From JANMZO01 sp963763135 (GTDB lineage Bacteria > Actinomycetota > Acidimicrobiia > Acidimicrobiales > JANYDT01): a DNA stretch of 64,000 bases. The notes beneath the pieces were generated by a model. The model did no database searches, was not told the DNA's origin, and was given only the letters and a program-made list of their open reading frames with translations. The translations under genes and the position numbers were made by a program. This document shows, piece by piece, positions 24,812 to 33,907 of this stretch (its first letter is position 1; each line of letters begins with the position of its first letter). The stretch is taken from the NCBI GenBank assembly GCA_963763135.1, contig CAVXNJ010000012.1, positions 992,001-1,056,000 of the forward strand. The letters run 5' to 3'.

Positions 24812-26106
24812 CTCACGATCGTCGCGCTGAATTGTGCAGCGAGTTGGGCGGCCCGTTCTCCACTCGCCAACGAGGCATCGACCAACCAGCCTTCGGATCC
24901 CACCCAATCACCGGCCAGGAACACGCCTCGGGCTGTGGGGACCGCAACCGGGGGTCGACCCGCAAGCCCTCCGGCTTGCGGTGTGGTGATCATCGAAACC
25001 GCGGTCATGTTGTGCAGGTACCTTTCGTAGACGACATCGTCGGCGCCTACGCCGACCGCCTCCACGAGGGAGCGGAGTTCGGCGCGACTCGTTTCAGGAT
25101 CGAGGTATTCGTCGGCTCCGAGGTAGCGCATCGCGTGCAGCACCGCACCGCCTTCGGGAGCCAGCGATGCGGGAGGTGCATGGTTGATGCAGTACAGCGG
25201 CCGCCCAACCCCGAGCACGAACCGGTGATCGGGCACCCGCCGGAGCGCGAGATCAAGGCAGGAGGCTCGTGCTTCGACGATCTGCGCCGGCAGGCCGAGC
25301 GGAGACTCCGGGATCAACGCCTGCGCCGCTGCCGGTGATCCCGGGGCGAGCACGACCGCTGCTGCGCGTACGGTCCTCTCACGGCATCGCACGGTGACCT
25401 CCTCACCGGAAGAACCTGCCTCGACCATCTCGACGGTCTCCTTCACAAACTCCACTCCCTGCCCTCTGCCGACATTGGCTAGCGCGTCAACCATTTGGGT
25501 CCACCCACCGTCGAGGTAGAGCACGCCCTCGGAGGCGGCCTGGTTCTGCATGATCGCCACATCGGCGCTCAGCTGGTCAAACGCTTCGGTATAGGAGCCC
25601 GTGCGAAGCACCGTTCGTAGCAAGGTATCGGCATCAGCCGGAAGATCAAGTTCAGCCAGCCACTGATCGACCGTCCGATCAGCGAATTCGGTCGGGTTCA
25701 ACCGACCGATGAGCGGCATCACGCGGGCCATCCGGGCCTTGCCCTTGACGCTGAGCAGTCTCGTGGTGAGCGCGGACACTCCCAGGGGAAGTGGAAGCAG
25801 GTGTCCGTCCCGCAGTCCCATGGCCTTCGCCGTCGGCGGTTGGTGTCCGCGTGGCGCCAAGCCGAGGCGGCCGAGAACTCCCATGCCGTGTCCCTTCCGA
25901 TACAGGGCATGCGCCCCGCGATTCAGGAGGTAGCCCTCGCGGGAGTCGGTCTTTCCCCGCCCACCGAGACCGTGGGGCTCGATCAGGAGAGTCGATGCAC
26001 CACTGCGCGACGCGAACGCGGCAGCAGTCAAGCCGGCCAGACCTCCGCCGACAACGACGACATCGTAACGAGATGAAGTTGGTTCCGAGGGATGCGAAGT
26101 GTTCAT
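24808..26106 (-). CDS. FAD-dependent oxidoreductase (phytoene desaturase/amine oxidase-like), ECF41 partner
   Basis: The ATG at 26106 is chosen because an ECF41 promoter ends 8 nt upstream, so the transcript is nearly leaderless; an in-frame TTG at 26142 lies in the promoter. The 432-residue product begins with YDVVVVGGGLAGLTAAAFASRSG, a dinucleotide-binding fold, followed by LLIEPHGLGGRGKT, and ends with GVFLAGDWVGSEGWLVDASLASGERAA, the C-terminal FAD-binding segment of the amine oxidase/phytoene desaturase superfamily. The substrate is not evident. The gene overlaps sigJ by 4 nt, consistent with the known pairing of ECF41 sigmas with oxidoreductases. Confidence 0.9.
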   Translation of the reverse strand: MNTSHPSEPTSSRYDVVVVGGGLAGLTAAAFASRSGASTLLIEPHGLGGRGKTDSREGYLLNRGAHALYRKGHGMGVLGRLGLAPRGHQPPTAKAMGLRDGHLLPLPLGVSALTTRLLSVKGKARMARVMPLIGRLNPTEFADRTVDQWLAELDLPADADTLLRTVLRTGSYTEAFDQLSADVAIMQNQAASEGVLYLDGGWTQMVDALANVGRGQGVEFVKETVEMVEAGSSGEEVTVRCRERTVRAAAVVLAPGSPAAAQALIPESPLGLPAQIVEARASCLDLALRRVPDHRFVLGVGRPLYCINHAPPASLAPEGGAVLHAMRYLGADEYLDPETSRAELRSLVEAVGVGADDVVYERYLHNMTAVSMITTPQAGGLAGRPPVAVPTARGVFLAGDWVGSEGWLVDASLASGERAAQLAAQFSATIVR

Positions 26107-26114
26107 ACCGGTAC

Positions 26115-26141
26115 GACGTGCCGAGGTAATGGTTTGTGACA
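26115..26141 (-). promoter_or_regulatory. ECF41-type promoter (TGTCACA-N16-CGTC)
   Basis: Reading the minus strand, TGTCACA (26135-26141) is followed after 16 bp by CGTC (26115-26118), the -35 and -10 elements described for ECF41 sigma factors. The oxidoreductase ATG is 8 nt downstream. The -35 also forms an inverted repeat with a second TGTGAC (plus strand TGTGAC-N5-GTCACA, 26135-26151). Confidence 0.82.
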
Positions 26142-26160
26142 AACCGTCACAGATCGAAGC

Positions 26161-26751
26161 TCAACGGGTGGGTTCGCGCCACATGCACCAGAGTGTCGGC
26201 CCGTCTCCGGGGTGAATTTCCCCGATGACTTCAAACCCGAAACGTTCGTAGAGGGCCCTACTCCGGGCGCTCGTCGCCTCAAGGTACGCCGGCTGCCGAG
26301 CGGCGTCGGCCAACGCCAGAGTATGGCCGAGCAACGTTCCGCCCAGTCCGCGTCCCTGGGCATCGGGATGGATACCGATCGCCAGGAGGTACCAGTGTTC
26401 CTCCTTGGGGTGACTCTCCTCCATCGCACTGCCCATCTGCGTGATGCGCTCAACGTCGCCCTCGAGGCCACCCACGAATTCCGAGGCATGCTCCGACCAG
26501 AATGCGTCGTCGAGACTCTTTCCCGGCGGCATCCAAAGTGCTGCCCCGTCACCACCCGGAAGGATCGTGGCCGCACCAGCGGGGATGTAGCCGTGCCGCG
26601 CCATGACCCGCCACATCACGTCAAGTCGCTTTCGGCGCACCTGCGCGTCGAACGCCCAGCACATCACTGGATCGTCGAAGAACGATTCCGTAAGTATACC
26701 TACGATTGCGTCAAGGTCATCCGGTCGGGCAGAGCGCACGTCAACGTCCAT
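26161..26751 (-). CDS. GNAT family N-acetyltransferase
   Basis: The frame is open to 26916, but ATG 26751 (MDVDVRSARPDDLDAIVGIL) is the natural start of a GNAT domain. The 196-residue product shows the family order: N-terminal strand, DDPVMCWAFD, WYLLAIGIHPDAQGRGLGGTLL (the Q/RxxGxG/A acetyl-CoA motif), and YLEATSARSRALYERFGFEVIGEI. Related proteins (the N-acetyltransferase group with FxDPVxxWxFP-like segments) act on small amines; the substrate is unknown. It diverges from the DHH gene with about 155 bp between. Confidence 0.87.
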   Translation of the reverse strand: MDVDVRSARPDDLDAIVGILTESFFDDPVMCWAFDAQVRRKRLDVMWRVMARHGYIPAGAATILPGGDGAALWMPPGKSLDDAFWSEHASEFVGGLEGDVERITQMGSAMEESHPKEEHWYLLAIGIHPDAQGRGLGGTLLGHTLALADAARQPAYLEATSARSRALYERFGFEVIGEIHPGDGPTLWCMWREPTR

Positions 26752-26906
26752 GCCCCAGCTTCTCAGAGAAGGCGTTTCATGAGAAATCTTGAAGAAACCG
26801 CCACAAATGGCCGGTCGGTTTCTCTCAACTGAACCATCGTTGCTGTCGAAACAGGGGAGGAAGACATTCCGGGACGCCCTGGAAAAAGACGTGAAGGAGA
26901 ACCACA

Positions 26907-27842
26907 GTGACCACATACCGACTGCTGACTCGAAGTGACATGGACGGGCTGGTGTGCGCGGTATTGCTGAAGGAACTTGGAATACTCGGCGAGATCGAGT
27001 TTCACCATCCGAAGGACGTTCAAGACGGCAAGGTCGCCGTGACCGACCGCGACATCCTCACCAACCTCCCCTATGTCGCGGGCTGTCACATGTGCTTTGA
27101 CCATCACGCCAGTGAGTCGGAGCGATTGGCCGGAACGGCCACGCCGAACTATGTACTGCAACCCGACGCCCAGTCGGCGGCCCGCGTGGTCTTCGACTTC
27201 TACGGCGGAAAAGAGCGCTTCCCGAATGTCTCCGACGACATGATGGCTGCCGTCGACAAGGCTGACGCCGCCCAGTTCACCATGGACGACGTCCTCAACC
27301 CGAAGGGTTGGGAACTTCTGTCATTCCTCATGGACGCCCGGACGGGTCTTGGTCGTTTCCGCGAATTCCGCGTGTCGAACTACCAGCTCATGATGGAACT
27401 CATCGACAAGTGCCGCGACATGCCGATCGAACAGATTCTCGCCCTGCCTGATGTGGCCGAGCGCGTTGAGCTGTTCTTCGCCCAGCATCAGCTGTTCCGC
27501 GAGCAGATCGCACGCGTCGCGGAAGTGCACGACAACCTGGTCGTACTCGATCTGCGAAATGAGGAGACGATCTTCGCCGGCAACCGTTTCGTTGTATACG
27601 CGATGTTCCCGCAGTGCGACATCTCCATGCACGTCATGTGGGGCCGCGCAAAGATGAACACCGTCTTCACGGTGGGCAAGTCGATCTTCGACCGCGGCAA
27701 CAAAACCGACATCGGATCACTCATGCTCAGCTACGGCGGTGGCGGACACCACGCCGCCGGCACCTGCCAGGTCGATACTGAGCTGGCCGATGCGACCAAG
27801 GAAGAACTCATAGGGGCACTTAGTAAACTGCTGGTGTCCTGA
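26907..27842 (+). CDS. DHH family phosphoesterase (exopolyphosphatase-like)
   Basis: The GTG at 26907 has a good ribosome site (GAAGGAG). The 311-residue product has a DHH superfamily pattern: LLTRSDMDGLVCAVLL (the D-x-D-G motif I), MCFDHHASE (the DHH motif), and a C-terminal DHHA1-like segment ending SYGGGGHHAAGTCQV. These residues bind two metals (commonly Mn) in exopolyphosphatases, nano-RNases and c-di-AMP phosphodiesterases. Which of these it hydrolyses cannot be told from sequence alone. A strong terminator follows, so it is probably monocistronic. Confidence 0.88.
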   Translation: MTTYRLLTRSDMDGLVCAVLLKELGILGEIEFHHPKDVQDGKVAVTDRDILTNLPYVAGCHMCFDHHASESERLAGTATPNYVLQPDAQSAARVVFDFYGGKERFPNVSDDMMAAVDKADAAQFTMDDVLNPKGWELLSFLMDARTGLGRFREFRVSNYQLMMELIDKCRDMPIEQILALPDVAERVELFFAQHQLFREQIARVAEVHDNLVVLDLRNEETIFAGNRFVVYAMFPQCDISMHVMWGRAKMNTVFTVGKSIFDRGNKTDIGSLMLSYGGGGHHAAGTCQVDTELADATKEELIGALSKLLVS

Positions 27843-27902
27843 CCAATTCATTTGGTTCCCCGACCAGCATCTGTTGACGTCTCCCCCGGCGCGACGAACA
27901 CG

Positions 27903-27930
27903 ACGGCCCCGGAGTTTCCGGGGCCGTTTT
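27903..27930 (+). terminator. Rho-independent terminator after DHH gene
   Basis: An 11 bp GC-rich stem (acggccccgga, 27903-27913, pairing with 27917-27927) with a gtt loop is followed by a short T-run (ttt). It lies 60 bp after the DHH stop codon. Confidence 0.85.
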
Positions 27931-28000
27931 CGCGTCCGGCCGACCGGCATGCTCGACATCACGTCTGGTTATCGGCTGTGACCTCTGGCAGGCTGTTGCG

Positions 28001-29035
28001 ATGGTTGAACTACCGATCCGGATCGGCTTTCTCGGGGCCGGCTTCATCGCGACGTACCACTCGAAATGCCTCCGGCCGAGTTCGGGATCAATAGTTCGGG
28101 CGGGTGTCTTCGATCCCGACACCGAGCGGGCTCAAGCGTTCGCAAAGGCGAGCGGGCACACGGTCTGCTCCAGCGAGGACGAGGTGCTCCAGGGATGCGA
28201 CGCCGTGTACATCTGCACATGGACCAGCGAGCACGCGCGACTCTTGGAAAAGGCCATCACGGCAGGGGTTCACGTGTTCTGCGAGAAGCCCCTGGCATTT
28301 ACCGCTGACGAGGCCCGCTCAATGGCCGAAGCGGCCCGGGTGGCCGGCATTACCAACCAGGTCGGCCTTGTGCTCCGACGCTCCGCCCCCTTCCTCTGGG
28401 CGAAGCACCTGATCGATGACCCGTCAGCCGGGCGTGTAATGAGTGTCGTATTCCGCGACGACCAGTTCATCCCGATTCAGGGTCACTATGCCAGCACCTG
28501 GCGATCCGACAAGAGCCGGGCCGGTGCCGGAACCCTGCTGGAGCACAGCATCCACGACATAGACATGCTCCGGTTCCTCATCGGTGAAGTGGCCCTGGTA
28601 AGCGCTCACACGTCGAACTTCCACGGCCACGACGGCATCGAAGACGTCGCCACCGTGGCCATCCGCTTCACCAGCGGTGCCACGGCCACGCTGTCGAGCA
28701 TCTGGCACGACAACTTGACCAGGCCGAGCATGAGACGCATCGAGGTGTTCTGCGAACGGCGCACCATCACCATCGAAGGCGACACGGCAGCCGGTCCGGT
28801 CAGTTGGAGCGATGCCGACGGAGCAGTCGGATCTCTTGGCGCGGAAGACCTCGAATCGTCAGTATCGAAGCTTCGTGACGGGTCCGACAACCAAGACACC
28901 GAATTCATACGTGCACTTATCGAAGGAACAACGGCCAGCCCGGACCTGTACGAGGCCGTGGCGGCTCATCGCATCGTCGACGCCATCTATGCGTCGGCCG
29001 CGGCCAAAGGATCTCCGGTAACCCTCCAAGACTGA
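28001..29035 (+). CDS. Gfo/Idh/MocA family NAD(P)-dependent oxidoreductase
   Basis: The 344-residue product opens with IRIGFLGAGFIATYHSKCL, the GxGxxA dinucleotide fold, followed by ADEVLQGCDAVYICTWTSEHA-type sequence and HVFCEKPLAF, which carries the conserved EKP lysine. The C-terminal half (GHYASTWRSDKSRAG, LEHSIHDIDMLRFLIG) holds the helix with the catalytic His/Asp pair. Members oxidise hydroxyls of sugars or cyclitols; the substrate is unknown. The alcohol dehydrogenase gene starts 41 bp downstream in the same direction, so the two likely form a small operon for polyol or sugar metabolism. Confidence 0.9.
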   Translation: MVELPIRIGFLGAGFIATYHSKCLRPSSGSIVRAGVFDPDTERAQAFAKASGHTVCSSEDEVLQGCDAVYICTWTSEHARLLEKAITAGVHVFCEKPLAFTADEARSMAEAARVAGITNQVGLVLRRSAPFLWAKHLIDDPSAGRVMSVVFRDDQFIPIQGHYASTWRSDKSRAGAGTLLEHSIHDIDMLRFLIGEVALVSAHTSNFHGHDGIEDVATVAIRFTSGATATLSSIWHDNLTRPSMRRIEVFCERRTITIEGDTAAGPVSWSDADGAVGSLGAEDLESSVSKLRDGSDNQDTEFIRALIEGTTASPDLYEAVAAHRIVDAIYASAAAKGSPVTLQD

Positions 29036-29076
29036 ACACGCTCGGCCGGCCAAGGAACACCTGACAGAATCGTCTG

Positions 29077-30126
29077 ATGCGCGCAGCTGTGTACGAACGA
29101 TTTGGCGGACCGATAACCATTCAGTCGGTCCCCGACCCCGCTGTTGCCCCGGGCGAAGTGGTCGTCGCGGTCCTTGCGGTCGGCCTGTGTCGCAGCGACT
29201 ACCACGGCTGGCATGGAACCGACCCCGACATCGCCTGCCCGCATGTCGGTGGCCATGAGTTCGTCGGCCGGATCGTGGCCGTCGGTGCCGGAGTCCGAAA
29301 CCATTCGATCGGCGACCGGATCGTCGCCCCGTTCGTGTGCGGGTGCGGCCGGTGCGAGCCCTGCATGCTCGGTCAGCACCAGGTCTGCATTCGCCAGGAG
29401 CAACCTGGCTTCACGCGGTGGGGTGCGTTCGCCGACTTTGCGACCATGCCGTTTGCCGACGTGAACGCCGTCCGCGTACCTGAAGGGATCGGCAACGAGA
29501 TCGCCGCCATCGTCGGGTGTCGGGTGTCAACCGCATACCGGGGAGTGGTTGAACGCGGTCGCACCACGAAGGGCGAAACCCTTGCGGTCTTTGGTTGTGG
29601 GGGAGTCGGGCTCGCGGCGATTGCGTTCGGCAAGGCGATGGGCGCTCACGTGATCGCTGTTGACATCAACCGGAGTGCGCTGGATCTCGCCGAAGCGATG
29701 GGGGCCGACGTAAGGGTGGACTCATCGACTCTCGATGGGGCAACCAACATCGGAGACCACCTCCGACAGCATCTCGGCGGTGCACACGTCGCCGTGGATT
29801 GCCTCGGGCACCCGGCCACCGCTTCGTCGTCGATCAGAGCACTGAGACCGTTGGGTCGCCATGTTCAGATCGGACTCTTCCCAGCGCCGACCGCCGAACT
29901 TCCCATCTCACGCGTGATTCGGGATGAACTCGAACTCCTCGGCGTCCACGGTCTTTCCGCGTCGCGATTTGGCGAAGTCTTCTCGCTTATCGAGCAGGGC
30001 CGCGTCGAGTTGGGCCCGATGATTGCGAATCGCATTGCCCTCGACGATGTCGTCGACGCCCTTCCCGCCATGGGTACATTCAGCACGCCTGGCGTGTCGC
30101 TCGTCACCAGCGGGCTCAACATGTAA
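29077..30126 (+). CDS. Zinc-dependent alcohol dehydrogenase (MDR family)
   Basis: The 349-residue product is a medium-chain dehydrogenase: LCRSDYHGWHG (catalytic zinc cysteine), HVGGHEFVGRIVAVG (GHE motif), the structural zinc loop GCGRCEPCMLGQHQVC, and the Rossmann element LAVFGCGGVGLAAIAFGKAMGA. It lies 41 bp after the Gfo/Idh gene and probably works on a related alcohol or polyol with NAD(P). The exact substrate is not evident. Confidence 0.92.
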   Translation: MRAAVYERFGGPITIQSVPDPAVAPGEVVVAVLAVGLCRSDYHGWHGTDPDIACPHVGGHEFVGRIVAVGAGVRNHSIGDRIVAPFVCGCGRCEPCMLGQHQVCIRQEQPGFTRWGAFADFATMPFADVNAVRVPEGIGNEIAAIVGCRVSTAYRGVVERGRTTKGETLAVFGCGGVGLAAIAFGKAMGAHVIAVDINRSALDLAEAMGADVRVDSSTLDGATNIGDHLRQHLGGAHVAVDCLGHPATASSSIRALRPLGRHVQIGLFPAPTAELPISRVIRDELELLGVHGLSASRFGEVFSLIEQGRVELGPMIANRIALDDVVDALPAMGTFSTPGVSLVTSGLNM

Positions 30127-30291
30127 CGACCTGCGGCAAATTCTGGACCGTAAGCCTCAGGTCCACCCCCGGCGGGCCGATTGGGCCAGCACAGATCCGG
30201 CACCGTTTGGAGGAGATCGTCTCCGATGCAGAGGTTCACGGAGATCCGTGCCCTGCACCAGCGCAACTACCGCTGGTACAACAGGAGAGAC

Positions 30292-33096
30292 GTGAAACAA
30301 CGATTCAGTACCCGGTTCCTGGGGAGAATTCGCGACTCACGTCGCGCTCAAGCCATCGCGATCATCACCGCGCTCGGGATAGCAGGACAGGTCACGCTGT
30401 CAAGCGGCCCCGCCACGGCAACAATGCCCTCTTTGACCGTGACTTCCACCACCACCAACCTGGTTGCGCCGAATTCAACGACGGCGCTTGCGGGTCTGTT
30501 GATTTCCGGCGACACGGTCGACACGCTTCAAGCGACGCTCAACACGAACATCGGGACCCTCTCCATCGGTACGCAAACGGGCCTGACACTCGGATACGGC
30601 AACAGTTGGACGGGAACCGCATCGGTGACCTTCACCGGTTCACAGAGTGACATCAACGCCGGTTTGGCCTCAGTCTCCCTCGTTACGAGCGCGACGACCG
30701 GCACGGCTCACATCGGGCTCACCGCTGCAGTCGCAATCAGCGGTTACGACTATCTTGCGCCGAATCAGCACTTTTACAAGTACACGGCAAGTCCCGGAAT
30801 CAGCTGGACCGCAGCGAATGCAGCGGCCAAAACCCAAACGTTCGCTGGTCAGCCGGGCTACCTCGCGACCATTCCGAACGCGACCGTGAACACGTTCATT
30901 TCCACCAAGATCGCCAATGCAACGAACGTCTGGTTCGCTCTGCGCGCATACGAAAGCCTCGCCACCGATGGAACCGCAAGCCTCGCGGTCGAGAACGGAG
31001 TGACCTATCCCCGGGCCTGGCGCTGGGCCGCTGACGCGAACCAAAGCCCGATCGCCGGCGGAGGCGTGTCCTTCTGCTCCAACACGACGGGCAGCTGTTC
31101 GTTTCAGAACGCTGGCAACTACTACTCCTCCTGGGCAAACGGTGAACCGAACGGTGGGTCGAATGGGACGGCCTACGCGGGCGAGTGGGTGGCCGTTACG
31201 AACTGGTCCGGTTCATCGGGCATGTGGAACGACCTTTCGCCAACCAATGGCGCACAGGTGAGCGGATACGTTGTCGAGTTCGGCGGCACCACCAACACCG
31301 ACCCCAACCTCGGCACCGGGTTCTCCGGAGTCGTGACAGCGACGAGTGACGTCACGGTGTCGGCCGGCGCCACGCTGCCAGCCACAGTGACCGTGACGGC
31401 AACGCCCCACGACGCCTCCGTTGAACTGTCCTGGCCGCTGGTCAGCGATGGTGGATCCGCGATCACCGGCTACGAAGTCTCCGTGATCCCCAATATCTGG
31501 ATGCCGATCAGCACGACCTCGAGCAGCGCGATGGTCAACGGCAACGTCGTGACCACCCTTTCCGGAACGGTGAGTCCGTTGCTGAACGGCACGAACTACG
31601 GGTTCCGCATTCGAGCAGTAAATGGAGTTGGCAACGGCGAAACCAGCAATACTGCGAACGCCATGCCGGTCGGCCCTCCTGATGCGCCCACCGGCGTCTC
31701 GGGGACCCGGGGAAACGCGTCCGTTGATCTCAGCTGGACGGCTCCGACAGGTAGCGGCGGGTCATCGATCACGGGATATGTCGTGACTATTTCGCCTGGA
31801 GGCGCCACCCAGAACTGCTCGTCCAGTCCCTGCACCGTTACCGGCCTCACAAATGGCGATCCGTACACGTTCACGGTGCACGCCGACAACGCGGTCGGGA
31901 GCAGTCCGGAGTCAACCGGAACCTCAGCCGTCACGCCGGCGACCGTCCCCGGTGCGCCGACGTCGGTCACCGGAAGCGCCGGTTATGAAGAAGTGGAGTT
32001 GAGCTGGGTCGCACCAACCAACGACGGTGGATCCGCAGTCACCGGCTACCTCGTGACGGTCTCGCCCGGCTCCGTTACACAGTCGTGCTCCGCCAGCCCC
32101 TGCACCGTCAACGGCCTGACCGCCGGCAGCGAGTACCAGTTCAGCGTTCATGCCATCAATGACGTCGGAGCAGGAGCGGAGGCCACGACCTCGTCGTCGG
32201 TCACGCCAAACTCAACCACGACGACCACCACAACCACGACGACAACCACAACCACGACGACAACCACCACGACGATTGCGCCGACCACAACCACGACCGA
32301 GGCACCGGCTACTACCACCGAGGCACCGGCCACAACCACGACCGAGGCACCGGCCACAACCACCATCCTCGAGGCACCGGCCACAACCACCACGGAGACC
32401 CCGGCAACCACGACATCGGAGCTGTCCACGACAACGCTCGAGGTAACCACAACCACGTTCAAGCCGATTGTGCTGTCGCCGACAGTCCCGACCACGCTTG
32501 CACCGTCGCCCAACGGGTTTCTTCCGACTACGACATCGAAGGAGCCGAGTGCGAACGACGCCGCATCCGTGCCGTCGACGACATTGCCGGTCGGAGCCGT
32601 AACACCGACGACGATCGCACCGAACGGAGATTCGGCCGACAACACCCGCGGAGCCGCTGCAGCTGGCGAACTACCCGATGGCCTGGACAAGAACAGTGAA
32701 GGCCCCGGCCCTCAGCAGGTCTCGGTCGGTGTACCGGCCGGAGGTTCGTTGGGTTTGCGGAACGGCGAAACGACGACCAATGAAGTCACGATCGCCGGGC
32801 AGGGAACGTACCGTCTCAACCCGAACACCGGCGTGATCAGCTTCGAGCCGGTCGCTGGATTTGAGGGAACGGCTGATGCGGTCGTGTTCGAGATCGTCGA
32901 CTCGTCCGGACACCGAACCTCAGGGAAATACGCCGCACGCGTCCTTGGGGTTCAGGTTGAAAACGATTCAGCACCCGCGGCCCTAGCCTTCACCGGCTCC
33001 GACCCGACGATCATCCTGTCGGTCGCGTTTCTTGCCATCGCCTCCGGCTTGGTGATACGTCGACGAACCCGCGCCCGTCACCTCAGCCGGAAGTAG
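30292..33096 (+). CDS. Sortase-anchored surface protein: C-type lectin-like domain, three FN3 domains, Thr-rich stalk
   Basis: The GTG at 30292 is chosen because AGGAGA lies at 30283-30288 and the next residues form a long signal peptide ending near GPATA. The 934-residue product contains a beta-rich N-terminal region, a C-type lectin-like domain (about 155-335; AGQPGYLATI, WANGEPNGG and WNDLSPTNG are family landmarks), three fibronectin type III domains (about 365-640; domains two and three each carry a CSxSPC pair), a Thr-rich stalk with uninterrupted Thr runs (about 640-770), and a small beta domain (about 810-888). It ends with LAFTG, a hydrophobic helix and RRRTRAR, a class E-type sorting signal. 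It is predicted to be wall-anchored and to bind glycans. A strong hairpin follows. Confidence 0.92.
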   Translation: MKQRFSTRFLGRIRDSRRAQAIAIITALGIAGQVTLSSGPATATMPSLTVTSTTTNLVAPNSTTALAGLLISGDTVDTLQATLNTNIGTLSIGTQTGLTLGYGNSWTGTASVTFTGSQSDINAGLASVSLVTSATTGTAHIGLTAAVAISGYDYLAPNQHFYKYTASPGISWTAANAAAKTQTFAGQPGYLATIPNATVNTFISTKIANATNVWFALRAYESLATDGTASLAVENGVTYPRAWRWAADANQSPIAGGGVSFCSNTTGSCSFQNAGNYYSSWANGEPNGGSNGTAYAGEWVAVTNWSGSSGMWNDLSPTNGAQVSGYVVEFGGTTNTDPNLGTGFSGVVTATSDVTVSAGATLPATVTVTATPHDASVELSWPLVSDGGSAITGYEVSVIPNIWMPISTTSSSAMVNGNVVTTLSGTVSPLLNGTNYGFRIRAVNGVGNGETSNTANAMPVGPPDAPTGVSGTRGNASVDLSWTAPTGSGGSSITGYVVTISPGGATQNCSSSPCTVTGLTNGDPYTFTVHADNAVGSSPESTGTSAVTPATVPGAPTSVTGSAGYEEVELSWVAPTNDGGSAVTGYLVTVSPGSVTQSCSASPCTVNGLTAGSEYQFSVHAINDVGAGAEATTSSSVTPNSTTTTTTTTTTTTTTTTTTTTIAPTTTTTEAPATTTEAPATTTTEAPATTTILEAPATTTTETPATTTSELSTTTLEVTTTTFKPIVLSPTVPTTLAPSPNGFLPTTTSKEPSANDAASVPSTTLPVGAVTPTTIAPNGDSADNTRGAAAAGELPDGLDKNSEGPGPQQVSVGVPAGGSLGLRNGETTTNEVTIAGQGTYRLNPNTGVISFEPVAGFEGTADAVVFEIVDSSGHRTSGKYAARVLGVQVENDSAPAALAFTGSDPTIILSVAFLAIASGLVIRRRTRARHLSRK

Positions 33097-33160
33097 CCCA
33101 GACAGGACCATAAGGCCACGACAGCAAACCCGGGCAGCAACATCCGGGCAGCAAACAAAC

Positions 33161-33202
33161 GAAAGCGGGTTGGGGCATCTCACGATGCCCCAACCCGCTT
33201 TC
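33161..33202. terminator. Perfect 19 bp hairpin between convergent genes
   Basis: The arms gaaagcgggttggggcatc (33161-33179) and 33184-33202 are fully complementary around a 4-nt loop, with T-rich sequence on the right side and A-rich sequence on the left. It lies between the surface protein stop (33096) and the monooxygenase stop (33214) and can terminate both strands. Confidence 0.9.
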
Positions 33203-33213
33203 TGGTTAACGCC

Positions 33214-33882
33214 TCAGCTACCTGAAGTTGGTGAGAACTCGAGACCAGCGAACTCGCCGGACCTGCGCCACGCGTCGATGTACGCGAAGTATGCGACAGC
33301 GCCGGCCGGATAGCCGCTGCCGTTGAGCTGTTCACGGCGTCCGACGGGTCGACCCTCGTTGTTGTAGTAGCCCGGGGTGCAATCAGCGTTCGCTCGCAGC
33401 GCCCTCACACTGGTCTCGACCAGCTTCACCCAGTTCTGCTCGGCCTCGACGCTTGTCTCAACAATATGTGCGCCTACTTTTGTTGCGTGGTTGATGATGG
33501 CGGCAATTGTCGCTCCCGCCTCGGTCAGGTTTTGCGTGATGTTGGAGATTAGGTTCGCCCCCTGATTCGGTCCGACGATGAAGAGGTTAGGGAAGTCCCG
33601 CACGTGGATGCCGTGCAAGCTCTGCATTCCTTCGGCCCATCGCTCACCCAACGCCAGCCCGTTGCGTCCGTACGTCTCGAAACCCGATCGCCGAGAAGCG
33701 GGAGTTCCCACTTCGAATCCGGACGCGAAGATAATGCAGTCGAGGTCGTAGTGAACTCCACCGACCCACACCCCGGTTTCATCGATCTTCTCGACCCCTT
33801 TTCCCTCGGTGTCGATGAGATGTGTAGTCGGCTCGTTGTACGCCTGAAGGTACTCGTCGTGAAAACACGGGCGCTTGCACAA
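33214..33882 (-). CDS. Baeyer-Villiger-type monooxygenase, C-terminal part of frameshifted gene
   Basis: This 222-residue frame continues the monooxygenase encoded by 33908-35056. Landmarks are CKRPCFHDEYLQAYN, IIFASGFEVGTP (the conserved ATG/ASGF strand of flavin monooxygenases), FPNLFIVGPNQGAN and the C-terminal YFAYIDAWR. In-frame sequence upstream of its first ATG (VDTIVKDRATAEALKPWYRQL) also matches the family, which shows the break is a frameshift near 33941-33949 and not a separate gene. A ribosome site for independent translation is not evident. Confidence 0.85.
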   Translation of the reverse strand: MCKRPCFHDEYLQAYNEPTTHLIDTEGKGVEKIDETGVWVGGVHYDLDCIIFASGFEVGTPASRRSGFETYGRNGLALGERWAEGMQSLHGIHVRDFPNLFIVGPNQGANLISNITQNLTEAGATIAAIINHATKVGAHIVETSVEAEQNWVKLVETSVRALRANADCTPGYYNNEGRPVGRREQLNGSGYPAGAVAYFAYIDAWRRSGEFAGLEFSPTSGS

Positions 33883-33907
33883 CTGTCGGTACCACGGCTT
33901 CAGAGCC

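Noticed and set aside
26793..26823. AGAAACCG...CGGTTTCT inverted repeat between GNAT and DHH genes
   Set aside because: The arms are 8 bp and 15 bp apart with no link to a nearby regulator; too weak to list as an operator.
32214..32290. ACC/ACG-rich run as a CRISPR or microsatellite array
   Set aside because: It encodes the Thr stalk of the surface protein in frame, so it is coding low complexity.
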